From Oscillospiraceae bacterium (GTDB lineage Bacteria > Bacillota > Clostridia > UBA1381 > UBA9506): DNA of 64,000 nucleotides. Every line of letters begins with the position of its first letter. Position 1 is the first letter of the stretch. The position numbers and the translations under genes were made by a program. Below, in pieces: positions 52,276 to 62,757 of this stretch. Under the pieces are notes generated by a model. It did not search any database. It saw only the letters and a program-made list of their open reading frames with translations, and was not told where the DNA came from. The stretch is from contig SVJJ01000009.1 of NCBI GenBank assembly GCA_015069045.1, positions 1 through 64,000 of the forward strand. Reading direction: 5' to 3'.

Positions 52276-53568
52276 CTATTTATAAAAATCTCTGCGAAAT
52301 TGCTGACGGCGTTTTTCACGGGCCATGCGTTGTTTTTTGCTTTCATTCATAGCTCGTAAAATAAGAATTAAAACAATAATGGCCAAAGGGGTCATAACCC
52401 AAACACTAAAGATTGTGTTCCAAATTGTCCCAAGAATCATTTTTGTAAAACTGCGACTTACACCATTAATCGCCACTAAATCCACACTATCTAAAGAAAC
52501 ACCATCGTAGCAATAGGTCAGACGTCCTAAAATGTCTCCTTCCTTCACCGGTGCAACAACATGTTCCTCTGCGATAATTTCCTTTGTCAACTTTTGGGCA
52601 TCATAACCTCTGGGTAATAGAATTTCCAAAGGCTCCTTAGCCGACAACACCACTTGTTCATCGCCACGGGCCCACTTAGCCTGACAGATAGAAACAATTT
52701 CATTGGTGTCAGACATTGTTTTTAAATAAAAGTCGTTAAATCCATAATTAAACAAAGCGATAGAATCCAAAAAGGAATAATTGCCTTCATATTCTACCGG
52801 TGCCGAAAAAGTAACACAATAATATCCAAGTCCATTCCGTTCCGCATAAGAAACCAAACAAGAACCGGCATCTTGTGTATATCCCGTCTTAATGCCGGCG
52901 GCACCATCGTAGGCATAACGGTGATCCCTTATTCTATTCACCAGCGCATTACTGTTAGATAAAATTCTGGTTTCTTCATATTTATTAGTCGGGGGAATTT
53001 CATATGTTGCCGTGGCGACTACCTGTCTGAATAAAGGCTGTTCCATGGCACAAACCGCCAGTTTCATCATATCCCGGGCTGTTGTATAATGCTCTTCATC
53101 ATGATATCCGTGGGTGTTAACAAAATGCGTACCTGTCATACCCAGCTCTGTAGCACGAAGATTCATGGTATCTACAAAAGTGGCAATATCTCCGGAAACC
53201 GCCTCCGCCAGTACATTAGCTGCATCATTGGCCGAATGTACCAGCAAACCATATAAAAGTTGCTCAACCGTCAGAACTTCATCCCGTAAAAGCCCCATAT
53301 TGCTGCCATCGCGATCTATCATAATAGCAGATTCACTCACGGTTAATTCTGTGGACGGTTCTAAAGCCTCAATAGCTAAAAGAGCCGTCATAATCTTGGT
53401 TGTGCTGGCAGGATACACCTTAATATCCGGATTTTTTTCATATATAACCCGATTTGTTCCCGCATGTATCATAATGGCTGAAGCAGATTGTATCTCCGGC
53501 TCCTCAGCCCAGACAACATTTGGCATCAAGCACAAGAAAAGTAACAACAAAACAGCAACTTTCCGCAC
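52276..53568 (-). CDS. D-alanyl-D-alanine carboxypeptidase (DacF-like)
   Basis: Serine-type penicillin-binding carboxypeptidase, 430 aa. Signal peptide (about 1-21, ending VWA), active-site STTK (S55-K58), SAN motif near 113 and KTG near 230, then a PBP5-like C-terminal domain and, at about 375-400, a membrane anchor followed by a basic tail (KKQRMAREKRRQQFRRD). It trims the terminal D-Ala from wall pentapeptides. The membrane anchor is a true helix rather than the usual amphipathic end. Start follows the promoter by about 30 bases. Confidence 0.92.
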   Translation of the reverse strand: MRKVAVLLLLFLCLMPNVVWAEEPEIQSASAIMIHAGTNRVIYEKNPDIKVYPASTTKIMTALLAIEALEPSTELTVSESAIMIDRDGSNMGLLRDEVLTVEQLLYGLLVHSANDAANVLAEAVSGDIATFVDTMNLRATELGMTGTHFVNTHGYHDEEHYTTARDMMKLAVCAMEQPLFRQVVATATYEIPPTNKYEETRILSNSNALVNRIRDHRYAYDGAAGIKTGYTQDAGSCLVSYAERNGLGYYCVTFSAPVEYEGNYSFLDSIALFNYGFNDFYLKTMSDTNEIVSICQAKWARGDEQVVLSAKEPLEILLPRGYDAQKLTKEIIAEEHVVAPVKEGDILGRLTYCYDGVSLDSVDLVAINGVSRSFTKMILGTIWNTIFSVWVMTPLAIIVLILILRAMNESKKQRMAREKRRQQFRRDFYK

Positions 53569-53599
53569 AACAAATCCCCCTAATTATATTCTTTATATT

Positions 53600-53628
53600 A
53601 TTGTACCATAGGTCAAAACATCTGTCAA
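53600..53628 (-). promoter_or_regulatory. promoter of the carboxypeptidase gene
   Basis: On the - strand TTGACA (53628-53623), 17-bp spacer, TACAAT (53605-53600), 32 bases before the start codon. Confidence 0.85.
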
Positions 53629-53790
53629 CAAAAGCCATAGAGTCTTATCGTCGAAAAATACAAGAAAAAAAAGTATCTTATCAATTCCTGTCGACAATTT
53701 AAGACAAATTGCACAAAATTTTTACAATTTCTCTATTGTGTTTATTCATTGTGTGTATTGCAAAATTGGTCGGATTATGGTATTATATTA

Positions 53791-53892
53791 GTACACCACA
53801 ACAAACACCAACCAAAACTTTTTTCATTTTCCCTCCTTTATGATGATAAAGGAAACCCAATGAAAAGGACCGCGTCGGGCGGTTCTTTTTTT
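53791..53892 (+). ncRNA. candidate small RNA
   Basis: A + strand promoter (TTGCAA 53758-53763, 17-bp spacer, TATTAT 53781-53786) is followed after about 75 bases by a terminator hairpin (AGGACCGC / GCGGTTCT, 53866-53886) and a T7 run. The predicted transcript of about 100 nt begins with a C/A-rich single-stranded stretch and has a small stem, CCTTTAT-GATG-ATAAAGG, flanked by UUUUCCCUCC, an anti-Shine-Dalgarno-like sequence. No protein-coding frame of note. It lies between the carboxypeptidase and hemolysin III genes. No known RNA family was recognised. Confidence 0.55.
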
Positions 53893-53902
53893 GTGTCGAA
53901 AC

Positions 53903-53946
53903 AAAGCGGCTGTAGTAAAACGAAATGTGTTTACTACAGCCGCTTT
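53903..53946. terminator. strong hairpin downstream of hemolysin III gene
   Basis: Perfect 17-bp stem AAAGCGGCTGTAGTAAA / TTTACTACAGCCGCTTT with a 10-base loop. It could end - strand transcripts coming from the hemolysin III gene, but neither side carries a clear T run, so the role is open. The remainder of 53569-54020 contains the carboxypeptidase promoter and the sRNA candidate. Confidence 0.5.
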
Positions 53947-54020
53947 ATTAACATACCGCTATAATTTTTATCAGCTTTTATACCCCAAACAATAACTATT
54001 TATCTCTAAATTTATCTACT

Positions 54021-54665
54021 TCATGTTACCGGTAACACATAAAATAAAATAGAAAAATAATGAAGCAGGCTACCGGCTAAAACAAACAAATGCCAAACAC
54101 CATGCATGTAGGGTATCTTTTTTATAGAATAGAAGATAATCCCCACGCTGTAGGCAATGCCCCCTAAAAGCAATAACAGCATAGCAGGCATAAATCCCAA
54201 AGCACGCACCATGGGCACCGTGGCAATTACAATCAGCCAACCCATGATAACATAACACACAAGAGAAAATTTTTTAAATTTTTCAATACTAATCCCATTA
54301 AACACAATACCCAGTATCGTTAAACCCCAAATAATGCCAAACAATGTCCACCCAAAGGCACCACGCAATGTCACTAAGGTAAATGGGGTATAGGTTCCGG
54401 CAATCAATAAAAAAATGGAACAGTGATCAAAAACACGAAATACCTTCTTAACTATTTCATTTGTAAAAGCATGATACAAGGTAGACATGGTGTATAAAAT
54501 AATTAACGTTGCACCATAAATAGAGGCAGCCACCACACTATAGATATCTCCATATAAAGCCGCCCAAACAATAGCAATCGCCGTGCCGGCCACGCCCAGG
54601 CACGCCCCTAAACCATGGGTAATGGAGTTAACCAATTCCTCTTTCGTGTTGATAGATAGTTGCAT
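54021..54665 (-). CDS. hemolysin III family membrane protein
   Basis: Seven-helix membrane protein of the hemolysin III/PAQR family, 214 aa. Family marks: EELVNSITHGLGACLG at the N-terminus, STLYHAF near 78, DHCSIFLLIAGTYTPF near 97 and the C-terminal HGVWHLFVLAGSLLHYFSI, with Ser, His and Asp residues expected to bind zinc. Despite the name, bacterial members probably act in membrane lipid homeostasis. ATG 54665 follows GAGGAGTAGG; the open frame continues 26 codons upstream over the preceding gene. Confidence 0.92.
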   Translation of the reverse strand: MQLSINTKEELVNSITHGLGACLGVAGTAIAIVWAALYGDIYSVVAASIYGATLIILYTMSTLYHAFTNEIVKKVFRVFDHCSIFLLIAGTYTPFTLVTLRGAFGWTLFGIIWGLTILGIVFNGISIEKFKKFSLVCYVIMGWLIVIATVPMVRALGFMPAMLLLLLGGIAYSVGIIFYSIKKIPYMHGVWHLFVLAGSLLHYFSILFYVLPVT

Positions 54666-54669
54666 AGGC

Positions 54670-54996
54670 CTACTCCTCAAAATCAAACTCGTCCTGCATG
54701 CGAATTTTAAACTCCTCAAAAGCCATATCCAGCTCTGCTTCATCTTCTACCAGCAGGAGTGCTTCATTGCCTTCTTCATCTGCATGCAAGGTGAAAATCA
54801 GTACCTCGTCAGCCTCTCCTTGCTCCACTTCCTCCTCTGTGGGAATTAAAACAACATATGTTTCCCCGTTTAAAGGAAAAGAATCAACATGTTCAAAAGT
54901 GTGCTCGTTTCCCTCTTCGTCCATCATGGTCACAAGAGAGCTTTCCTCCTGGCTCATTTCTTCAGAACCGGTGTTTTTTGTTTCAAAATCGCTCAT
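54670..54996 (-). CDS. DUF1292 family protein
   Basis: Acidic cytoplasmic protein of 108 aa with the DUF1292 (UPF0473) pattern: VTMMDEEGNEHTFEHVDSFP, YVVLIPTEEE and a C-terminal EEFKIRMQDEFDFEE. The family is widespread in Firmicutes and has no assigned function. ATG 54996 follows AGAGGATAAGTA. It starts just after valS ends and may share its transcript. Confidence 0.88.
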   Translation of the reverse strand: MSDFETKNTGSEEMSQEESSLVTMMDEEGNEHTFEHVDSFPLNGETYVVLIPTEEEVEQGEADEVLIFTLHADEEGNEALLLVEDEAELDMAFEEFKIRMQDEFDFEE

Positions 54997-55016
54997 ATTA
55001 CTTATCCTCTTTTCTA

Positions 55017-57647
55017 TCAGCAATACATATTTATGCTTTCTTCTACTTTTGCCAACATTTCGCGATATTTTTCTTCTTTTTTCCGTTCCTCTTCCACAAC
55101 CTGAGCCGGCGCCTTGGCCATAAAGCCTTGATTGCTCAGTTTGCCCTCTACCCGCTTAATTTCAGAAAGTAGACGTTCTCTTTCCTTTGTTAACCGAGCT
55201 AACTCTTTATCCCTATCCACCAAATCATCTAAAGGCATAAAAAGTTGTGCCCCTTCTACAACGCATGATATAGCATTTTTCGGCGGAATAAAATCTGCTC
55301 CTGCCACAATGGCTTCTGATGCGCTGGCTAATTTTTCAAAGAACAAGGTGCCCTGAGAGAACACATCCTCTTTATCTGTTTTAATATAAACGGTTGCCTT
55401 CTTTGATGGTGGTATGTTCATTTCTGCACGCTGATTACGAACAGCCTTTAAAGCAGCTTTAATCATTTCCATATCGGCTGCATCTGTTTCAAAATTCAAG
55501 GCACTATTATAAGTAGGCCAGGATGCAATCACAATGCTCTCACCCTCGTGAGGTAACTTCTGCCAAATTTCCTCGGTAATAAATGGCATAAAAGGATGCA
55601 ACAATTCCAAGGCGCCGGATAACACATAGGAAAGGGTATACTGTGCAGCCTTGTTGGTGGGACAATCCTCATCATAAAGACGAGGTTTAATCAATTCAAT
55701 ATACCAATCGCAAAATTCATCCCAAATAAAGTCATAGAGCTTACTTACGGCAATACCCAACTCAAAACGATCTAAATTATCCGTTACCCCTTGCACCAAG
55801 TTATTATATTGATGTAAAATCCATTTGTCCTCAATTGTTAATGACCTTTCATCCGGTAGTTTCCGCTCCGTAATGGTCAGGTTCATAAGAACAAACCGGG
55901 ATGCATTCCATATCTTGTTGGCAAAATTGCGGCTTGCCTCTACACGCTCATCAGAATACCGCATGTCATTACCCGGGGAATTGCCGGTTGCCAGCGTAAA
56001 GCGCAAAGCATCAGCACCATATTTGTCAATAACCTCCAGAGGATCAACGCCATTCCCTAAGGATTTCGACATTTTACGTCCCTGAGAATCTCGAACCAAA
56101 CCATGAATCAAAACATGACGGAAAGGCTCTTTCCCCATGTGCTCCATGCCGGAGAAAATCATACGCGCTACCCAGAAAAAGATAATATCATAACCCGTTA
56201 CCAACACGCTGGTAGGATAGAAGTAAGCTAAATCCTCTGTCTTATCCGGCCAACCTAAGGTTGAAAAAGGCCATAAAGCTGAGCTAAACCAAGTATCCAA
56301 CACGTCTTCGTCCTGTCGAACGGGTGCACCACACTTAGGGCAAACCTCAACATGGTCACGACTTACAACCGTTTCACCGCAAGCATCACAATAGTAGGCA
56401 GGAATCCGGTGACCCCACCAAAGCTGACGCGAAATACACCAATCATGCACATTTTCCATCCAATTGATATAGGTCTTGGAAAACCGTTCCGGAACAAACT
56501 GAATTGTGCCGTCCTTTACAACCTCTAAAGCCTTTTGAGCCAATGGTCCCATTTTTACAAACCACTGCCGCGAGGTAATGGGCTCAACGGTCGTACTGCA
56601 ACGATAGCATTGACCAACATTATGAACATGGTCCTCAGTTTTTACTAAAAAGCCCTCTGCTTCTAAATCACTGATGATTTGTTTCCGGGCCTCAAAACGG
56701 TCAAGTCCCTGATATTTTCCGCCATTTTCATTAATCTTGGCATTATCATCCAACACTTTAATGATGGGCAGGTTATGACGAGCACCCACCTCAAAGTCGT
56801 TGGGGTCATGAGCCGGCGTAATCTTAACTGCACCGGTTCCAAATTCTTTGTCTACATATTCGTCAGCTATAACGGGAATTTCCCGGCCAACCAAAGGTAA
56901 AATCAGTGTTTTCCCAACCAAATGGGCATATCGCTCATCTTCAGGATGCACAGCAACCGCTGTATCACCCAATAAGGTTTCAGGACGGGTTGTGGCAATC
57001 ACAAAGGATTCGTCGCTATCCTTAACCGGGTAGCGAATATGCCAAAAACACCCATTCTGCTCTGCATATTCTACTTCTGCATCAGAAAGGGCTGTTATGC
57101 AACGGGGACACCAGTTGATAATTCTCTCTCCCTGATAAATCAAGCCTTTTTCATATAATGTAACAAACACTTCCTTAACGGCTTTAGATAAATTTTCATC
57201 CATGGTAAACCGTTCTCGTGTCCAGTCGCAGGAACTACCTAACTTTTTCAACTGATTAATAATGCGAGTACCAAACTTGTGTTTCCAATCCCAAACCCGC
57301 TCTGTAAAAGCCTCACGTCCCAAATCATAACGAGTCAGCCCTTCTTCCTTGCGCAAGGTTTCTTCCACTTTAATCTGGGTTGCTATACCTGCATGGTCCG
57401 TACCGGGCACCCACAGGGTAGAATAGCCTGCCATACGCTTATAACGAATCAAAATATCCTGCAAAGTCTCATCCATGGCATGACCCATATGCAACTGCCC
57501 CGTCACATTTGGTGGCGGTATCACAATCGTAAAGGGTTCTTTTTCCGGATCAGGGGAAGGCGTAAAATACCCTTGTTCCACCCAATTGGCATATAGCCTG
57601 TCCTCAACCTCTTTTGGATTATATATTTTATCTAATTGCTCCGACAT
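55017..57647 (-). CDS. valS: valine--tRNA ligase
   Basis: Valyl-tRNA synthetase, 876 aa, class Ia. The HIGH-type motif is in [19 protein letters not shown], the KMSKS loop reads [16 protein letters not shown], the editing domain is present (about 190-340, [17 protein letters not shown]), and the C-terminal coiled coil is intact ([19 protein letters not shown]). Zinc-type cysteines ([15 protein letters not shown]) are present. The start overlaps the small membrane gene upstream by 20 bp. No T-box leader is visible, so expression probably comes from the pgsA/alaS side. Confidence 0.97.
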   Translation of the reverse strand: MSEQLDKIYNPKEVEDRLYANWVEQGYFTPSPDPEKEPFTIVIPPPNVTGQLHMGHAMDETLQDILIRYKRMAGYSTLWVPGTDHAGIATQIKVEETLRKEEGLTRYDLGREAFTERVWDWKHKFGTRIINQLKKLGSSCDWTRERFTMDENLSKAVKEVFVTLYEKGLIYQGERIINWCPRCITALSDAEVEYAEQNGCFWHIRYPVKDSDESFVIATTRPETLLGDTAVAVHPEDERYAHLVGKTLILPLVGREIPVIADEYVDKEFGTGAVKITPAHDPNDFEVGARHNLPIIKVLDDNAKINENGGKYQGLDRFEARKQIISDLEAEGFLVKTEDHVHNVGQCYRCSTTVEPITSRQWFVKMGPLAQKALEVVKDGTIQFVPERFSKTYINWMENVHDWCISRQLWWGHRIPAYYCDACGETVVSRDHVEVCPKCGAPVRQDEDVLDTWFSSALWPFSTLGWPDKTEDLAYFYPTSVLVTGYDIIFFWVARMIFSGMEHMGKEPFRHVLIHGLVRDSQGRKMSKSLGNGVDPLEVIDKYGADALRFTLATGNSPGNDMRYSDERVEASRNFANKIWNASRFVLMNLTITERKLPDERSLTIEDKWILHQYNNLVQGVTDNLDRFELGIAVSKLYDFIWDEFCDWYIELIKPRLYDEDCPTNKAAQYTLSYVLSGALELLHPFMPFITEEIWQKLPHEGESIVIASWPTYNSALNFETDAADMEMIKAALKAVRNQRAEMNIPPSKKATVYIKTDKEDVFSQGTLFFEKLASASEAIVAGADFIPPKNAISCVVEGAQLFMPLDDLVDRDKELARLTKERERLLSEIKRVEGKLSNQGFMAKAPAQVVEEERKKEEKYREMLAKVEESINMYC

Positions 57648-57834
57648 CTACTTTACCCCCTGCAACAAAAATCATAATGGCGCCAAAAATAACAAGCCAC
57701 ATAGCAATTATTTTTCCAACGTATAGCGCTTTTTGATTAATCTCTCCGTCCACTGCTTGCTTTTTTAGCAATGGTCCCAGCAAAAAATTAATAATAGCAC
57801 CAATTACAATGAGTATCCAACCCAAAGCCGTCAT
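57628..57834 (-). CDS. small two-helix membrane protein
   Basis: Unrecognised protein of 68 aa with two hydrophobic helices (about 3-22 and 42-61) separated by a charged loop ([13 protein letters not shown]). GAAAGGGGAATAAAG gives it a good ribosome site, it begins two bases after the pgsA stop, and its end overlaps the valS start, so it is a true member of the operon. Function unknown. Confidence 0.75.
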   Translation of the reverse strand: MTALGWILIVIGAIINFLLGPLLKKQAVDGEINQKALYVGKIIAMWLVIFGAIMIFVAGGKVDVGAIR

Positions 57835-57836
57835 CT

Positions 57837-58403
57837 TTATTCCCCTTTCCTATCGGGCGTATATTGTTTAAATTGTTTATCTTGCACAAAATATAAGTAT
57901 AAATAGCTAACTGCGGCCAAAAGCGTCAGCGCAGCCGAAAAACCAATCAAAATGTTAATCAACGCATCAGGCATGTCGGGAACTAAAAGCAACAGCGTCA
58001 TGATTAAAAATAAAATGACCGTATTCATTTTGCCGGCAAAGTGTGCCTTAACATAGGTTTTTTTACTATATAAAAATGCACTGCCTACAATCATCATAAC
58101 TTCTTTCACTACCAAAAGCATAAGGTACCAAAAGGGCAATTGACCTGCAATGAATAAAGAAACAATAACCGCCAGTTGCATGCATTTATCTGCCAACGGG
58201 TCCATCAGTTGCCCCCACCGAGTAATAATGTTTAGCTTTCGAGCTATATAGCCGTCTGCCACATCGGTTAAACTGGCTAAAACAAAAATAAACGCCGCAA
58301 ACCAGTGCATGCCCTCCTCGCTGTGAAACACAACAATAAACAAAGGCACCAAGCACAGCCTAAACAATGTTAAAATGTTCGGAATATTCGTCTTCCAACG
58401 CAC
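57837..58403 (-). CDS. pgsA: CDP-diacylglycerol--glycerol-3-phosphate 3-phosphatidyltransferase
   Basis: PgsA, about 188 aa, makes phosphatidylglycerol phosphate in the membrane. The CDP-alcohol phosphatidyltransferase motif DVADGYIARKL followed by GQLMDPLADK (D-G-x2-A-R-x8-G-x3-D-x3-D) is complete, and several membrane helices follow. The N-terminal NIPNILTLFRL is typical. GTG 58403 fits GGAG at eight bases; another GTG lies at 58412. Confidence 0.93.
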   Translation of the reverse strand: MRWKTNIPNILTLFRLCLVPLFIVVFHSEEGMHWFAAFIFVLASLTDVADGYIARKLNIITRWGQLMDPLADKCMQLAVIVSLFIAGQLPFWYLMLLVVKEVMMIVGSAFLYSKKTYVKAHFAGKMNTVILFLIMTLLLLVPDMPDALINILIGFSAALTLLAAVSYLYLYFVQDKQFKQYTPDRKGE

Positions 58404-58425
58404 CTTCGTCACTCCAAATCTGTTC

Positions 58426-61074
58426 TTATTTCCTCAAAGACTCTTGCACCAACCGTTGTGCCTGTGACAAAGCCTCATCGGTGCGGGAAGCATCCTTGCC
58501 ACCGGCCTGTGCCGAATCAGGACGTCCACCGCCACCACCGCCAGCAATCTTTGCAATTTCCCGAATAATATTTCCGGCATGAACACCCTTTGCAACCGCT
58601 TCCTTGGTTGCCATGGTCACAAAAGTCACCTTACCCTCAGACACATCTGCTAAGGCAACAAAGGAACAAGGCAACTGTTCTTTAATCGAATCTCCCAGGG
58701 CACGCAGTCCATCAACCCCGGCATTTTCCAACTTGCCCGTTACAACAGATACACCATCAATCTCCACAGCACCGGCTAATAAATCCCCGGCAGCATTGTT
58801 GGCCATTTTGGCTGTAAGTGCCTCAATTTGTGAACCAGCTGCTTTTAGATTTTCATGGAGTTGCTTTACCCTTTGTGCTACATCACGAGATGCACATTTT
58901 AACACAGATGCAGCATCTGCCAACTGATTTTCCAATTGATATAGCTCATGTATAACACCCAAACCTGTGGTCCCTTCAATACGACGCACACCAGCGGCCA
59001 CGCCGCTCTCGGATAAAATTTTAAATAACCCAATTTCAGCTGTGTTTTTTACGTGACAACCTCCACACAGTTCCATGGAATAGTCACCCATAGTTACAAC
59101 ACGAACCACATCGCCGTATTTGTCCCCAAACATGGCTGTAGCCCCTAAAGCTTTCGCTTCATCAATAGGCATATGACTCCATTTCACTGCCATCGCATTT
59201 AAAATCGATTCATTAACCTCTAATTCCACAGTCTTTAAATCCTCGGCCGTAATGGGTTGAGTCAAAGTAAAGTCAAACCGCATTCTATCCTTCTCAACCA
59301 AAGAACCGGCCTGTCCAACCTCAGCACCAAAGCGATGCTGCAATGCCTTGTGTAACAAATGGGTCACACTGTGATTGCGAGAAACAGCCCCCCGATAAGC
59401 ACCATCAACCTGCGCAGTCACCAGGGCATTCATCTGCAGTTCGCCTTCGCAAACCTCCACAATATGATAGTATTTTCCATCTGCCGTTTTCTTTGTATCC
59501 AAAACCTGCACACGGCACAAATCATTGGTCAAATATCCAACATCACCGACCTGACCGCCACCTTCGCCATAGAAAGGTGTTTTATCTAACACAACAATAC
59601 CTTCCTGGCCGGCCGCCATACTCTCGACGGCTTCTTGATCACAAATCAACAAGGAAACCTTACCTTCTGCCGTTAAAGCATCATAACCCACAAAATCAGT
59701 AGGTGCTAAGGGCGCCAACAGGTCTGCAACCTTATCATCCCAGCCTGCATCACCAACATGAGCGCGAGTAGCTGCTCTGGCCCGCTCCCTCTGCTGTTCC
59801 ATTTCTCTGGTAAAGCCCTCTTCGTCAACCTCAATGCCTTTTTCAGCCAAAATCTCACGGGTCAAGTCAATAGGGAATCCGTAGGTATCGTAAAGCTTAA
59901 ATGCCTGTTCACCGGAAAACAGCTCATTGGCCTCCTCAGGCTTGCGGCTCTCAATAAAACCATTCAGCATTTGAAACCCTGCATCAATGGTTTGCATAAA
60001 ACGTTCTTCCTCTAAACGAATCACGTTTTTAATCATATCTCTATTTTCTGCCAAAACGGGATAAGCACCCTGAGATTCCTCAATAACTGTATCCGCTAGG
60101 TCTGCTAAAAAGGCATGGGTTAACCCTAGCAATCTGCCATGGCGTGCCGCACGACGGAGCAGGCGACGCAACACATAGCCCCGACCCTCATTAGAAGGAC
60201 GAACACCATCAGATACCAAAAAGACTGTGCTACGAATATGGTCCGTCACAACGCGAATCGAAATATCAGTCTTTTCATCCTGCTTGTAGGTAACACCGGC
60301 CATTTCACAAACTTTCTCCGAAATTTTGTAAATGGTATCAACATCAAACAAAGAGTCAACATCCTGCATAATGCAGGCAATCCGCTCAAGACCCATGCCG
60401 GTATCAATATTAGGATGTTCAAGCTTTAAATAAGTGCCATCCTCCTGTCTGTCAAACTGGGTAAAGACCAAATTCCAAAATTCAATAAAACGGTCACATT
60501 CACAACCAACCGTACAATCGGGAGAGCCACAGCCCTTTTCCGGCCCACGGTCATAATAAAGCTCAGAACAAGGACCACAAGGACCTGTACCAATTTCCCA
60601 GAAATTATCCTCCTTGCCCATACGAACCACATGGTCAGGGGCTACGCCAATCTCCTTAGTCCATATATCATAAGCCTCATCATCCTCTAAATAAACGGTA
60701 ACATAGAGCCTGCTTACCGGAATTTCCATAACGCGAGTAGCAAACTCCCAGCCCCAATTAATGGCTTCCCGCTTAAAATAATCACCAAAGGAGAAATTGC
60801 CCAACATCTCAAAAAATGTACCGTGACGTGCTGTTTTGCCCACTCGCTCAATATCTGGTGTACGGATACATTTTTGGCAAGTCGTTACCCGATTTTTAGG
60901 TGGCTTTTGACGACCCGTAAAAAATGGCTTAAGTGGCGCCATGCCTGCGTTTATTAGCAGTAGGCTGGGATCATTTTCCGGCACCAGCGAAAAACTCGGC
61001 ATTCTGTAATGCCCTTTTCCCTCAAAAAAAGATAAATATTTTTCTCTGATTTCGTTTAATCCCAGTTTTTGCAC
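58426..61074 (-). CDS. alaS: alanine--tRNA ligase
   Basis: Alanyl-tRNA synthetase, 882 aa, class II. The catalytic domain begins FFEGKGHYRMPSFSLVP, with RTPDIERVGKTARHGTFFEM; the editing domain has HSVTHLLHKAL and CGGCHVKNTAEIG (zinc ligands); the C-terminal DHHA1-like region ends GGGGGGRPDSAQAGG. The GTG start follows AGAGGAAGATTGTC. Confidence 0.97.
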   Translation of the reverse strand: MQKLGLNEIREKYLSFFEGKGHYRMPSFSLVPENDPSLLLINAGMAPLKPFFTGRQKPPKNRVTTCQKCIRTPDIERVGKTARHGTFFEMLGNFSFGDYFKREAINWGWEFATRVMEIPVSRLYVTVYLEDDEAYDIWTKEIGVAPDHVVRMGKEDNFWEIGTGPCGPCSELYYDRGPEKGCGSPDCTVGCECDRFIEFWNLVFTQFDRQEDGTYLKLEHPNIDTGMGLERIACIMQDVDSLFDVDTIYKISEKVCEMAGVTYKQDEKTDISIRVVTDHIRSTVFLVSDGVRPSNEGRGYVLRRLLRRAARHGRLLGLTHAFLADLADTVIEESQGAYPVLAENRDMIKNVIRLEEERFMQTIDAGFQMLNGFIESRKPEEANELFSGEQAFKLYDTYGFPIDLTREILAEKGIEVDEEGFTREMEQQRERARAATRAHVGDAGWDDKVADLLAPLAPTDFVGYDALTAEGKVSLLICDQEAVESMAAGQEGIVVLDKTPFYGEGGGQVGDVGYLTNDLCRVQVLDTKKTADGKYYHIVEVCEGELQMNALVTAQVDGAYRGAVSRNHSVTHLLHKALQHRFGAEVGQAGSLVEKDRMRFDFTLTQPITAEDLKTVELEVNESILNAMAVKWSHMPIDEAKALGATAMFGDKYGDVVRVVTMGDYSMELCGGCHVKNTAEIGLFKILSESGVAAGVRRIEGTTGLGVIHELYQLENQLADAASVLKCASRDVAQRVKQLHENLKAAGSQIEALTAKMANNAAGDLLAGAVEIDGVSVVTGKLENAGVDGLRALGDSIKEQLPCSFVALADVSEGKVTFVTMATKEAVAKGVHAGNIIREIAKIAGGGGGGRPDSAQAGGKDASRTDEALSQAQRLVQESLRK

Positions 61075-61111
61075 GACAATCTTCCTCTCAATTGTATATA
61101 TTTGAAATATT

Positions 61112-61140
61112 ATTTTACCATAAATATACTTTTAAATCAA
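61112..61140 (-). promoter_or_regulatory. alaS promoter
   Basis: On the - strand TTGATT (61140-61135), 17-bp spacer, TAAAAT (61117-61112), about 38 bases before the start codon. No T-box element fits in the short leader. Confidence 0.72.
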
Positions 61141-61244
61141 TAGCTTTTACGGATTATTTACGGAAATAAAATTCTTCTATACATCCTTTTCTAATTAAAC
61201 AGCAAACATTTATGAGCCTGTCTCCCTGCTCTCTGCTACAGGAG

Positions 61245-62594
61245 TTAAATGAAAAGTCCCCATATAAGAGATAATAAAAGAGAAACCACTACAGGGATAA
61301 TACAGGAAGTCACACAAACATCAATATATGATTCCTTATGCTTACAGTTTGAAACGGCCAGAAGTGTTAGCACAGCACCGTTATGGGGCAGGGTGTCAAG
61401 TCCACCGGATGCCAAGGATGCAACTCTATGTAAAAGTTCGGGGTTCATGCCAAGGTCTAAGGCTTTTTCCAAATATTGCGGCGCTAAAGCCTCAAGGGCA
61501 ATGGACATACCACCTGATGCAGAACCGGTTGCCCCCGCAAGAACATTCACCGCAACAGCTTCTGAAAAAAGTATATTTCCGGGCATGTTTAACATCGCCT
61601 TTTTAAGCAAAGCAAATCCTGGAACAACCTTAATAACACTGCCAAAACCTACAGCACAAGCCGTGTTCATAATGGCAAGCAAAGAGCCGTTAGAGCCCTG
61701 GTTAATGGCCGGTAACAAAATCTTAAATTGCTTTATATTCATCAAACAGGCCACAACAATGCCCCCAACTAACGCAACAACAATCGCCTGACTGGATGAC
61801 CATTCCACAATGCCTGCATCAGCTAAAAGTTTGGGAAGAACATTGAGCATAAGTACAACAACAATCAACGGCAAAAGTCCACTGAGCCAATGCCAGGATG
61901 GAAGTTTAACTTCGTCGTTATTGGTTTCCACATACTTAGAATCCTCAACAAAACCTAAACCCTTCTTTCGCGCTTGACGACAACGCCATTCTAAATAGAT
62001 ATATCCTGGTACCGCAATTAAAATTGCTGCAACAATACTCATTAAGGGAGCAGCAGTAGCTGTTGTTCCGTAATAGGTTGTAGGTATAATGTTTTGTATC
62101 TGCGGTGTTCCGGGAATAGCTGTCATCGTAACGCCAAAGGCACCAAACGCAATAGCGCCCGGCAAAAGAGTTCTTGGCAGATTAGCCTCTCTGTAAATTG
62201 CATAGCCCATGGGATAAATTACGAATACAACAACAAACAACGAAATACCGCCATATGTCATTAATAAAGATGGTATAACCACCGCAGCCACTGCAAACTT
62301 AGGTCCAATCAAGGAAACCACTTTGTTTGCAAGGGAGCGAGCAGAACCGGTCATATCCATAATTTTACCATAGACTGCACCTAAGAAAAATGCGGGGAAC
62401 CAGGAAATTATATACTCTGCTGTTCCTTTTATGTAATCCCCCAAATACGCATCTAAGATGTTAAGTCCGCTTAATACTGCAACAATAATAGCACAAAGGG
62501 GCGCAACCCAAATAATTGAATGTCCTTTGTATGCCATTAAAATGAGAAGTATTAAACCTAGAACAATACCCACCAATGAAATAGTTGCATACAC
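61245..62594 (-). CDS. GntP family permease
   Basis: Permease of the GntP (gluconate:proton symporter) family, 449 aa with about 12 membrane helices. GTPQIQNIIPTTYYGTT near 178 and ATGSASGGMSIALEALAP near 355 with LHRVASLASGGLDTLPHNGA near 385 are the conserved family segments. It imports gluconate or a related sugar acid or hydroxy acid; the exact substrate is not deducible. GTG 62594 follows AAAGGAG. No catabolic enzyme gene is adjacent, which leaves its pathway open. Confidence 0.9.
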   Translation of the reverse strand: MYATISLVGIVLGLILLILMAYKGHSIIWVAPLCAIIVAVLSGLNILDAYLGDYIKGTAEYIISWFPAFFLGAVYGKIMDMTGSARSLANKVVSLIGPKFAVAAVVIPSLLMTYGGISLFVVVFVIYPMGYAIYREANLPRTLLPGAIAFGAFGVTMTAIPGTPQIQNIIPTTYYGTTATAAPLMSIVAAILIAVPGYIYLEWRCRQARKKGLGFVEDSKYVETNNDEVKLPSWHWLSGLLPLIVVVLMLNVLPKLLADAGIVEWSSSQAIVVALVGGIVVACLMNIKQFKILLPAINQGSNGSLLAIMNTACAVGFGSVIKVVPGFALLKKAMLNMPGNILFSEAVAVNVLAGATGSASGGMSIALEALAPQYLEKALDLGMNPELLHRVASLASGGLDTLPHNGAVLTLLAVSNCKHKESYIDVCVTSCIIPVVVSLLLSLIWGLFI

Positions 62595-62757
62595 AAAAAA
62601 CCACTCCTTTTATTGTATATAAATTTAATTTACGTCATCTCAAAATTTTTATGCACCCTGAATGGTCTTTGCCTTTTCAAACAGACTTTCGCTCCCTACC
62701 GCCAGCATTATATAGCTTTCCCATAGGCAGTCCCAACTGGCAACATTGAGATAAAAA

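Noticed and set aside
53749-53964. 71-aa frame over the sRNA candidate
   Set aside because: It runs through promoter, terminator hairpin and a second large hairpin, with no ribosome site at its start.
55017-61240. T-box leaders for valS and alaS
   Set aside because: Both genes have short or overlapping upstream regions with no room for a T-box and no TGGNACCGCG-type motif.
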